A DNA stretch of 64,000 nt from Corynebacterium sp. SCR221107 (GTDB lineage Bacteria; Actinomycetota; Actinomycetes; Mycobacteriales; Mycobacteriaceae): assembly GCF_027886475.1 (NCBI RefSeq), contig NZ_CP115670.1, forward strand, positions 1,240,001-1,304,000, given 5' to 3'. Under the pieces are notes generated by a model. That model was not told the DNA's origin, searched no databases, and saw only the letters and a program-made list of their open reading frames with translations. A program made the translations under genes and the position numbers. How positions within the stretch are numbered: position 1 is the first letter of the stretch; each line of letters starts with the position of its first letter. Below, piece by piece: positions 8,367 to 16,061 of the stretch.

Positions 8367-10148
8367 ATGAGCATCTACCAGCGCACATACCCCACCGACA
8401 AGTACGGCAACCGCTTCGTCGGCAACGACATGGGCAAGTACACAGAAAACCTTCCCATGAAGCCAAAGGACATCGACAACCGCAAGGCATATTTCGTCGG
8501 TGGCGGCATCGGCAACCTCATCGCAGCCGGCTATCTCCTGCGCGACGCCCAGATGCCCGGAGCAAACATCACAATCTTCGAAAAGTCCTCCGTTACCGGC
8601 GGCGCCTTCGACGGCTCTGGCAACAACGAGATCGGCTTCCTCACCCGCGGCGGGCGTGAGATGGGGCAGCACTTCGAATGCTTCTGGGACATCATGAAAG
8701 ACGTCCCCGCCCGCGACATGCCAGCACCCTACAGCGTGCTCGACGAATACCGCGAGCTCAACGAGTCCGACCCGGTCAGCTCCAACTGTCGTATCATCCG
8801 CGATCAGGGATTCACGCGGTTGAAGCAACCGGACTTTGGCCTGTCGAAGAAGGCTCAGCGCGAGTTCATCAAGCTGCTCATGGCCAAGGAGGAGCACACC
8901 TACGGCAAGACGATTGATGACTGGTTCGGCGAGGACTTCCTCGGCTCCACCTTCTACACCCTGTGGAAGTCCATGTTCGCCTTCCAAGACTACTAGTCGC
9001 TGACAGAGATGAAGCGCTACATGCACCGCTTCCTGCAGTACCTGCCGGGGCTGTCTGACTTCTCTTGCTTGCGCTTTAGCCGCTATAACCAGTACACCAG
9101 CTTCATCGAGCCGCTGGAGAAGTTCCTCGTGTCCAAGGGTGTCGCATTCGTCCACGAGACCGTCATCGAGGATCTCGAAATCATGACCCAGGGCAAGACC
9201 TATACCGTCACCGCGCTCAAGGGCACGCAGGGAGGTGCGCCGTTTACCCTCGAGGTGGAGCCCACCGACCTTGTCATCGTCACCAACGGCTCGCTGGTCG
9301 AAGGCAGCACCTACGGCGATATGGATCACCCGGCACCGCTCAAGGAGGAGGTCGGTCCCGCCTTTACCCTGTGGCAAAACATCGCCGCCAAGGTCCCCAA
9401 TTGTGGCCGCCCGGAGGTGTTTTGCTCCACCCCGGAAAAGACCGCGTGGGAGTCGGTGTCCTTCAACTTCTACGGCGGCTATGCCAACCCGTTCAACGCC
9501 AAGCTGCGTGAGCTAAGCGGGCGCGACGTATTCAGCGGCAAGACCGTCACGGGAGGAATCATCACCGTGGATGATTCCCCGTGGCTGGCCTCGCTCACCG
9601 TCAACCGTCAGCCCCACTTCCCAGGCCAGGAAGACGGCCTGTGCGTGGCCTGGGCCTATGGCTTGGAGTGGTGGAACAACGGCACCGTCACCGGCAAGCC
9701 GATGATCGAATGCACCGGCGAGGAAATCCTGCGCGAGTACTGCTATCACTTCGGCATCGATGACGTGGAGACCGTCATCTCCATGACCAAGGTTCGCCTG
9801 TGCACCATGCCGTTTATCACCTCCCAGTTCATGCCGCGCACCGCGGGCGACCGGCCTGAACCGGTCCCGGACGGCTCGGTGAACTTGGGCTTTACCGGCC
9901 AGTTCGTGGAAACCCCCGACGACTGCGTGTTCACCGTCGAAGGCTCGGCGCGCACCGGCCAGATGGTGGTCTACCAGCTGCTCGACCTGCACCGCGACAT
10001 CCCGCCGATCTTCCCCGTGCAATACGACATCCGCGCGCTCGTGCACTCCGCCGCGGCCCTCAACGATGGCAAGCTCCCCGGCGAGGCCGTGCTGCGCAGG
10101 AAGCTGCGCGGAACCTACTTCGAGGACATCCTGCCCAAGGGGAAGTAA
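8367..10148 (+). pseudogene. ohyA: Oleate hydratase (myosin-cross-reactive antigen family) interrupted by an in-frame amber codon
   Basis: FAD-dependent fatty acid double-bond hydratase that turns oleate and related host fatty acids into 10-hydroxy acids. The start ATG 8367 follows GGAGG. The N-terminal dinucleotide-binding motif GGGIGNLIAAGYLLRD is intact. The frame stops at TAG 8994-8996 within the conserved segment ...FAFQDY-stop-SLTEMKRYMHRF and continues in the same frame without any gap to the normal C-terminus at 10148, giving about 593 codons in total, the full family length. Only this one codon breaks it; a CAG-to-TAG transition is the simplest origin, although many homologues have His at this point. 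The remainder looks under normal coding constraint, so the lesion is recent, a sequencing error, or suppressed. A restart at ATG 9009 would lack the FAD-binding domain. Confidence 0.88.
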
Positions 10149-10177
10149 GCCCCTATAGGACACGGAGCCCGAAAGCG

Positions 10178-10236
10178 AGCCGCAGCGGTCACCCCACGGA
10201 TTCATTCGTGAGCGTGACCCCTGCGGCTTTTCTTGC
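10178..10236 (+). terminator. Rho-independent terminator after oleate hydratase
   Basis: Stem AGCCGCAGCGGTCAC (10178-10192) pairs with 10214-10228 with one central mismatch, followed by a TTTTCTT tail. Confidence 0.8.
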
Positions 10237-10308
10237 TTGGCTGTGCCATCCTGCGGACAGGTGCGCACGGCGATCGTGTGGACGGAACGTCTCTTTAAGA
10301 ACGTGCCC

Positions 10309-11322
10309 CTACATCATGGTGCCATGCCAGCGGGCGAGGCGATCAAGCAGTACTACCTGTGACTGGCGATAAGCCTGGGCGGCACCGGCAGCTGTGCCGC
10401 CGAACATTATCTCCCAGCCGGTGCCCACGGATGCGATATCCTCGGCAAACAGGTGTCCGGCGCCGGGATAGGTAAACACCTCGAAGGTATCGCTGACTCC
10501 TGCCAACGTGGTCGCGGCGATCTCCGATTGCCACATCGCGTCCGCTTCACCGGCGAAAAACAGGGCGTGGCCTCGAAAACCCGAGAGATCGATGGCTGCT
10601 GCGGGATCACTTCGCCGGGCGGCCGCGAGGTAACTCTCCCGGTATCTCGGCGGCCGGCTGATGATGAGATCCCACATCATAGGCACAAAGGTTGCGGCGC
10701 CGACGTTGCGGAATGAAGCAAAGGGGACGGGCGAACCGCGATGGCTAAAAGAGGGCTTTTCCTCGCGGGAGCTAAAGTCCAGGCCGGGGTAGGAGTGGTC
10801 GGCTGGCGCGTAATTGGCAATGTTGTCGACGGCGTAGCCGTTCGCGGCCAGTTCGGCGGTAAACTCCGCGCCCTTGGAGGTGCCAATAACAGTGATCGGC
10901 GTGGGGTGGTCGATGGTCGTGTGGATGTATGCCTCAATTTCATCGAACTGGTCCAAAGGGACACGAGCCAGCCTGGCAACCTGGTTGGGTTGGCCGAAAA
11001 AGAACAAGGACAACACCTCATAGCCCTGGGCACATAGCGCCCGTGCCTGCTCATAGGCGGGAGATCCCTCCGAGCCACCGAAGACGACGACGGTGCCCGG
11101 GTGCCGGCGGGGTTGAGGGATGAAGCGGAACCCGTTGAGATACTTGCCTTCGATGGCCACTATGTGATCGTTGGTCTCGTAGCGCGATTTATCCGACAGT
11201 TCGGCCGCTCGTTGCATGATCGTGTAAGCGTTCTTGTTGTGCCTGCGCACGAGCTGCAAGCACAATCCCCCAAGACCCGCCGCGAGAGCAGTGCCGCCAA
11301 GGGTGGGAAGTGCCTTTGTCAT
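10309..11322 (-). CDS. Alpha/beta hydrolase, BAAT / acyl-CoA thioester hydrolase C-terminal-like
   Basis: 337 residues. The N-terminus (residues ~5-25) is a hydrophobic segment that could anchor the protein in the membrane. The fold then shows VVVFGGSEGS (oxyanion-hole strand) and the nucleophile elbow GTSKGAE. A late Asp lies in FFAGEADAMW and the catalytic His in YPGAGHLFAED. This pattern and spacing match the C-terminal catalytic domain shared by acyl-CoA thioesterases and bile-acid-CoA:amino acid N-acyltransferases. In bacteria these usually act as hydrolases on acyl-thioesters or unknown esters. The nucleophile is Ser rather than Cys, which favours hydrolase over acyltransferase activity. 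It converges on the oleate hydratase gene; a joint fatty-acid role is tempting but unproven. Confidence 0.75.
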   Translation of the reverse strand: MTKALPTLGGTALAAGLGGLCLQLVRRHNKNAYTIMQRAAELSDKSRYETNDHIVAIEGKYLNGFRFIPQPRRHPGTVVVFGGSEGSPAYEQARALCAQGYEVLSLFFFGQPNQVARLARVPLDQFDEIEAYIHTTIDHPTPITVIGTSKGAEFTAELAANGYAVDNIANYAPADHSYPGLDFSSREEKPSFSHRGSPVPFASFRNVGAATFVPMMWDLIISRPPRYRESYLAAARRSDPAAAIDLSGFRGHALFFAGEADAMWQSEIAATTLAGVSDTFEVFTYPGAGHLFAEDIASVGTGWEIMFGGTAAGAAQAYRQSQVVLLDRLARWHGTMM

Positions 11323-11488
11323 CGCCCGGCCTGCCTTCGATTATCGGGATGTGTGTTCAGCTTCAGTGTAGGCAGCAACGGGTGGGAATTTCGACAGATG
11401 TGGCAAGGAGATCACCTTGCTTTCTCTCTCGGTCGAAGGCTTGGAAGGCATGGAGGGCGGAGGTGAACAAATCAATCAGCAACCGGTG

Positions 11489-11502
11489 GGCGTCGGAAAG
11501 CA
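11489..11502 (+). repeat. Copy of dispersed intergenic motif
   Basis: GGCGTCGGAAAGCA, placed directly beyond the T-tract of the minus-strand terminator at 11500-11532. Confidence 0.5.
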
Positions 11503-11532
11503 AAAAAACCGGCCCCCTCCAGGGACCGGTTC
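11500..11532 (-). terminator. Terminator of the DUF2269-like gene
   Basis: Stem AACCGGCCCC (11507-11516) with GGGACCGGTT (11522-11531), one mismatch, followed on the minus strand by seven T (A-run at 11502-11508). Confidence 0.8.
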
Positions 11533-11565
11533 CAGCCGTGCGCGGTGTTCGCGCCTAGGTCTTGA

Positions 11566-12036
11566 TTAGAGCAGCATGAGGATCGCGATGATGACCCACA
11601 GCAGGGAGAAGATGCCGCCGAACATGGACAGTTGGCTCTTGGCCTTGTCCCAGTCCGCTACCTCGAAGGAACCCTCGGCCTGCTCGTCGGCCTCTAGGAG
11701 GCCGAGTGCACCCATCATCTTCTTTTGGCGGGGGTAGATGAGGAAGTACAAGATGACCCAGGCAACCACCGACAAGGCGATGGAGGCGTGGAAGCGGCCA
11801 TCGGACCAGTAGTCATCGCCGGTGAACATGACGGCGAAGCCGATCAGCGGCACCAGCAGGGAGAGGTTGCCGTAGGTCTGAGTGACCTTGTAGAGCGTGG
11901 TGGCGCCGCCCTTGGCCTGCTCATCGCCGTTGTGTGCAGCAACGGCACGGGTGTGGAAAGAAGAAACGGCCACGGTGACCGGGCCCAGGAACAAGATTGC
12001 CGCCAGAACGTGCAAGAGGATAAGGATCGTACCCAC
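11566..12036 (-). CDS. DUF2269-like integral membrane protein, four transmembrane segments
   Basis: 156 residues with four hydrophobic segments: residues ~3-25 (LILLHVLAAILFLGPVTVAV), ~58-75, ~83-102 and ~134-156. The first helix carries a His and a Pro in an otherwise apolar stretch, as in the DUF2269 (COG5528) family. No catalytic motif is visible and the function is unknown. The GTG start at 12036 has AGGAAGG six bases upstream. A minus-strand terminator follows. About 110 bp upstream lies a small inverted repeat GTTGTCAACAAC (12143-12154) that resembles one half of the RosR site found before rosR, which could suggest redox control, but the match is only a half-site. Confidence 0.75.
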   Translation of the reverse strand: MGTILILLHVLAAILFLGPVTVAVSSFHTRAVAAHNGDEQAKGGATTLYKVTQTYGNLSLLVPLIGFAVMFTGDDYWSDGRFHASIALSVVAWVILYFLIYPRQKKMMGALGLLEADEQAEGSFEVADWDKAKSQLSMFGGIFSLLWVIIAILMLL

Positions 12037-12294
12037 GAAGTGACCTTCCTAAAAGGAGACGAAGAAAACAAGAACGCAAAATTAATGGCAACCCACGTAT
12101 TTACCTGCCAGCGCCACAAGTGACGCAGTAGTCAAAAAGTTGGTTGTCAACAACGAACAATCGTATCCCACCGCGGGCAGGTGGGCGAATGCAGTCGCCT
12201 ATGGGCGTGATACCTCGGATACCTCAGGGCACAGGCGGGGTCTTTTAGAGGGCCGTGTGCTGTAAGAAAACCGTGGCTGCGGTGGCACCTGGTG

Positions 12295-13020
12295 CTAGAA
12301 AGGCAGGCACTGTCGTTTCATCACCCGGATGTCGTCCTGGGGAAGTGGTAGCCCGTATTTGAGAGCTACCTGCGCCAACCTTCCCACGTACCAGCAGCGG
12401 TTGCTGCGCTCCGGTGGCAGCCAGGCGGCGGGCAGCTGATCCGACTTGGCCTGGTTGTTGCTGCGGGAGACCGCGATGAGGTTCAACGGATCATTGGCGA
12501 AGACCTGGCGCATCTCCTGTGACCAGGCGGCCGCGCCCATATCCCAGGCGGCGGCCAGCGGATAGATATGGTCTATTTCCACCTGCGCGCGCCGGTCGGG
12601 ATCGAAGTCGATGTCTTGCCCGGAGTAGGGGTCATATAGTTGGCCGGCGTGGAGGTCGCACGCCGGAATAGCGCCGGCGCCGCGTTCGGTGGCCGGGAGG
12701 TTGTCCGCCGAGGGCGCTGTGGGCGGGGCATCGTTGCCAAGTGCCAAGGCGTGCTTGTGGTGGTTGCTGCTGGTTGCCAAGGCGTGGGCGATGACGATGG
12801 CGCGCATATCGCAGCCCGATCCCGCCGGGGTGAGCCAGCCGGTGCCGAAGGCGGCGCGCTCATAACCAGGGATCTTCACGCGATTAGCGGCCACGGCCAC
12901 GGAATCCACCGCGGGGTCGGCGCGCTCGCTGGGGAGGAAACGTGCCGCATACAACACGGTGCACATGATGAGAAGGAAATACACTCGCCGCACGTCCAAA
13001 GTAGACGAGGTTGAAGCCAT
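12295..13020 (-). CDS. Membrane-anchored or secreted HNH endonuclease family protein (DUF1524-like)
   Basis: 241 residues. An N-terminal hydrophobic segment (residues ~11-28, RRVYFLLIMCTVLYAARF) acts as signal anchor or signal peptide, so the nuclease domain is outside the membrane. The C-terminal domain has the HNH core EIDHIYPLAAAWDMG (D150, H151), followed by NDPLNLIAVSRSNNQAKSD (N180, N188) and an LPP segment. These are the hallmarks of the DUF1524/HNH group that includes GmrSD C-termini and secreted corynebacterial and mycobacterial HNH proteins. Start ATG 13020 is preferred to GTG 13041 because AGGGA lies seven bases before it. Known relatives are single-gene and constitutive; roles proposed include nutrient DNA scavenging or interbacterial competition. 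It stands alone, with no immunity gene visible beside it. Confidence 0.78.
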   Translation of the reverse strand: MASTSSTLDVRRVYFLLIMCTVLYAARFLPSERADPAVDSVAVAANRVKIPGYERAAFGTGWLTPAGSGCDMRAIVIAHALATSSNHHKHALALGNDAPPTAPSADNLPATERGAGAIPACDLHAGQLYDPYSGQDIDFDPDRRAQVEIDHIYPLAAAWDMGAAAWSQEMRQVFANDPLNLIAVSRSNNQAKSDQLPAAWLPPERSNRCWYVGRLAQVALKYGLPLPQDDIRVMKRQCLPF

Positions 13021-13167
13021 CTTGGTTCCCTGGCAGAACACAGAAGTCTCATTCGCCCGCCAGGCGCGGGTCGCTGCCTATCGCTGTTAGTTCGGCAACG
13101 GCTAGCTAGGCCTGAACAAGAGTTTCCGCGAGGGGCACGGGGCAGGCAGCGGCTGCGGGGCAGGTGG

Positions 13168-13181
13168 GGCGTCGGCAAGCA
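13168..13181 (+). repeat. Copy of dispersed intergenic motif
   Basis: GGCGTCGGCAAGCA, again just past the T-tract of a minus-strand terminator (13182-13230). Confidence 0.5.
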
Positions 13182-13230
13182 AGAAAAAAGAAAGCCACCG
13201 CTGCAAGGAAATCGTCCCTGCAACGGTGGC
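13182..13230 (-). terminator. Terminator of putP
   Basis: Stem GCCACCG-C-TGCA (13194-13205) with TGCA-A-CGGTGGC (13219-13230), followed on the minus strand by a T-rich tract (13182-13193). Confidence 0.8.
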
Positions 13231-13303
13231 AGAAAAAGGGTCATACGGCGTGCGACCTTGCGGTCACGCGAGCCTTTAATGAAGCCCTTGCCCCAGGCAG
13301 TGC

Positions 13304-14866
13304 TTAGGATTCCTGGTAGGCCTTGTCGAAGTCCAGGTCCGGGCGGGCCGCGGCCTCGCTGGCGCGGGTCTTCGCCGTATCGAAGGTGTCCGTGATCGTC
13401 GCAGACGGCTGCTTGGTCAGCAACGTGACCACCACGGTAACAATGGTGGCCGAAAGGAAGCCCGGAACCATCTCATACAGCGAATCCGACAGCGCGGACT
13501 GGCCCCACACGAAGGCGACCACCGCGCCGGTGACCATGCCCGCCACCGCGCCGGGAACGTTGAGGCGACGCCAGTACAGCATGAACAACACGAGCGGGCC
13601 AAACGCCGAGCCGAAGCCAGCCCACGCGAAGGAGACCAGGCCGAGGATGGAGTCCGAGGGGTTGACGGCCAAGACACCAGCAATCACGGCGACGGCCACC
13701 ACCGCGGTGCGCGAGAGGTTGATCATGATGTTCTCGCTGGGCAGATCCTTCTTCATCAGCTTGAACAGGTCCTCGATGAGGGAGGTGGAGGTCACCAGCA
13801 GCTGCGAGGAGATCGTCGACATGATCGCCGCCAGCACGGCGGTGAGGATAAGACCTGCGATCAGCGGGTGGAAGAGCACGCGGCCCATGTCCAAGAAGAT
13901 CGTCTCGAAGGAGGTCTGATCCACGATGGCGATGTCGGGGTTTTGCCCGAAGAAGGCGGTGCCCACGATCGCCACGAAGGTGGCGCCGGCGATGGAAAAC
14001 AGCATCCACCCCACGCCGATGAGCCGGCCGCGCTTGGCGTCGGCAGGCGAGCGCAGCGCCATAAAGCGGACGATAATGTGCGGCTGGCCGAAGTAGCCCA
14101 GGCCCCAGGCGAGGTTGCCGATGATCGCCGCGGCGGAGACGCCCTTGATCATGGAGAAATACGAGGGATTGCCCACCCCGTCAGTGTAGGGGCCGTAGTC
14201 GTGGCTGGTGGCCCAGGTCCAAATGTCGCCCGGGTTGTCCAGGTACAACAGCGCTGCCACCGGCACGATGATCAAGGAGACGAACATCAAGGTGCCCTGG
14301 ACGGCGTCGGTGTAGCTCACGGCGAGGAAGCCGCCGATGAAGGTATAGGTCACGGTGATCACCGCGACGATCAACATGCCGTCGATATAGGCCGAGCCAA
14401 AGGTCGACTCGAAGTAGCGCCCACCGGAGACCATGCCGGAGGAGACGTAGAAGGTAAAGAACACGATGATGATAATCGAGCTGACCACGCGCAACAGGTG
14501 CGAGTTGTCTACGAGGCGGTTTTCGAAAAAGCTCGGCAGGGTAATCGAATCATCGGCGACCTCCGTGTAGGCGCGCAGTCGTGGTGCCACCCACTTCCAG
14601 TTCGCCCACGCGCCGATCAGCAAGCCGATGGCGATCCAGAGCTCCGACATGCCGGTGACAAACAATGCGCCTGGAAGGCCAAGCAGCAGCCAGCCGGACA
14701 TGTCCGATGCTCCCGCCGACAGTGCGGCCACAAAGGGGTTCAGGCCTCGGCCAGCGAGCACGTAATCGTCATACTCATTGGTTTGACGGTAGCTCCAGTA
14801 GCCAATCGCAAGCATCACCGCCATATAAATAATGATGGCGATGATGAACCAGGTGTTCTGGGTCAT
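13304..14866 (-). CDS. putP: Sodium/proline symporter PutP
   Basis: A 520-residue sodium:solute symporter (SSS family) with about 13 transmembrane helices that imports proline with Na+. The start ATG 14866 (MTQNTWF) has AAGGA upstream; the seven-residue longer frame has none. Recognisable PutP features include YDDYVLAGRGLNPFVAALSA near the N-terminus, GASDMSGWLLLGLPG in helix 2 (part of the Na+/proline site), LGYFGQPHI in the middle, and AIMSTISSQLLVTSTSLIED in the Na2-site helix. The C-terminal 30 residues are hydrophilic and cytoplasmic. Single transcription unit with its own terminator. Proline import serves osmoprotection as well as carbon and nitrogen supply in corynebacteria. Confidence 0.93.
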   Translation of the reverse strand: MTQNTWFIIAIIIYMAVMLAIGYWSYRQTNEYDDYVLAGRGLNPFVAALSAGASDMSGWLLLGLPGALFVTGMSELWIAIGLLIGAWANWKWVAPRLRAYTEVADDSITLPSFFENRLVDNSHLLRVVSSIIIIVFFTFYVSSGMVSGGRYFESTFGSAYIDGMLIVAVITVTYTFIGGFLAVSYTDAVQGTLMFVSLIIVPVAALLYLDNPGDIWTWATSHDYGPYTDGVGNPSYFSMIKGVSAAAIIGNLAWGLGYFGQPHIIVRFMALRSPADAKRGRLIGVGWMLFSIAGATFVAIVGTAFFGQNPDIAIVDQTSFETIFLDMGRVLFHPLIAGLILTAVLAAIMSTISSQLLVTSTSLIEDLFKLMKKDLPSENIMINLSRTAVVAVAVIAGVLAVNPSDSILGLVSFAWAGFGSAFGPLVLFMLYWRRLNVPGAVAGMVTGAVVAFVWGQSALSDSLYEMVPGFLSATIVTVVVTLLTKQPSATITDTFDTAKTRASEAAARPDLDFDKAYQES

Positions 14867-15148
14867 GGCCTCATCCTTTCTTCGCACGCACGCCGGGGCC
14901 TTGTCGTTGGGAAAGGCCCCCTCTCGTTGCGCTGGGTTCGTGGTATCTGTTTGCCTGCTTTCCGACGCTCACCTGCGGCCAGCGCACCGCACCTCCTTCG
15001 CCGTTCCGCGGCCACGTTGGAGGGTGTGCACCCGGGAAAACGAGCTGGGGCGGTACAAGCAGGAGCAGGGATCCGCCGTCAATGAGCATGGATAGCAGCG
15101 TGGGCGCAGGTGCCTACAAACAATTATCCGGATTGTTCAACGATGTGG

Positions 15149-15207
15149 AACTCTTAAGACTCTAGTAGGGACCACCTATAAACCAATAGGTAGCCCCCTG
15201 AAGAGTT
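15149..15207. other. Nested stem-loop element
   Basis: Three concentric inverted repeats: AACTCTT/AAGAGTT (15149-15155, 15201-15207), AGGG/CCCT (15167-15170, 15196-15199) and ACCTAT/ATAGGT (15174-15179, 15186-15191) around a six-base loop. No T-tract, so not a simple terminator. Confidence 0.5.
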
Positions 15208-15564
15208 GCCCACGATTCTATTGCATGGTTTGCATGTATGTGAAGCTAATAATCAATTACGTTCACAGATTCGCAAGAGCGTCGCAGGCATATGCCTTGC
15301 ACTGTTGCCTGTGTATCCCGGTCGTGCGCCTTGCTGGGGCTGCGATCGAAGGTCTGTGTCGCCAGGGGTTTTGAAGGCAAAGACAATGGAGGAGTGCAGG
15401 CGGAGAGTAGTCGAGCGCGCGGGGGCGCGAGACAGCGGGCTGCGGATTGTTGACCGCGGACTGTTGCCACACTGTTTGGCCGCGGCCGTGGGCTTGCCGA
15501 CCTTGGCGTCGGAAAGCAGCGCGGCGAGGCGGCTATGGCAGGAATGGTCCAAGCGAACTCAGGG

Positions 15565-15659
15565 GAACGCGGCAATGGGGGACCGCTGCAATGGGGGAAT
15601 GCAGCAACAGGGGAAATATGGCGCTGGGGGGCGCAGCAACGGGGAAGCGTAGCTTTGGG
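15565..15659 (+). repeat. Degenerate 15-17-bp tandem repeat, six units
   Basis: Units of 16, 16, 17, 16, 15 and 15 bp each ending in a G-run after a GCAAYG-like core (for example gaccgctGCAATGGGG). Units start at 15565, 15581, 15597, 15614, 15630 and 15645. There are no spacers of CRISPR type. Confidence 0.6.
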
Positions 15660-16061
15660 AAAACGGCATGGCGCGACACGCGGCAGGTGGTGTGCGCGAC
15701 CGACTGTGCAAGAGGCGACGCAAGAAACTGTGCAGGAGGGGCGCACCTAGCTGCACCAATGACGGGGCACGAACAAGGGCAAGGAACCTTTCGCATGGCT
15801 GCACACACGGACTCTGGGGGTGTGTGGGTCTAGCAACAATGACAACCGAACGTGCCAGTTAAGGATTCTTTTCAATGGGTGCTGTGTTCTGACATTTTCT
15901 CGCGGGGTGCAGTGGGGTGGTCGTGTCCTTTAGTGTGGTGGGCGTCGGATAGCCTCAAAGGGGTGGGAAAAGGGGCGCTTGGGGCGGAAGTCAGACGTGG
16001 CTGTGCAACAGGTGTTCGAAAAAAGGTGGCTCGTGGCTGAAGCGGTGGTAGAAATATAAGA

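Larger units (their letters stand above)
14867..16061. other. 1.2-kb intergenic region between putP and the SNF2 helicase, no convincing gene
   Basis: Several open frames cross 15200-15860 on both strands, but none has protein-like composition, a good start or recognisable homology. The region holds dispersed-motif copies (14956-14969 on the minus strand, 15505-15518, and a weaker one near 15949), a nested stem-loop at 15149-15207 and a degenerate G-rich tandem repeat at 15565-15659. It may be regulatory DNA or a decayed gene. Confidence 0.6.

Noticed and set aside
15565..15659. CRISPR-like periodicity
   Set aside because: Units of 15-17 bp are contiguous and degenerate, with no unique spacers and no cas genes in the window.
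15206..15862. Several overlapping frames in the putP/SNF2 gap
   Set aside because: Arg/Gly/Trp/Cys-rich random-looking translations on both strands, no consistent start sites and no recognisable domain.
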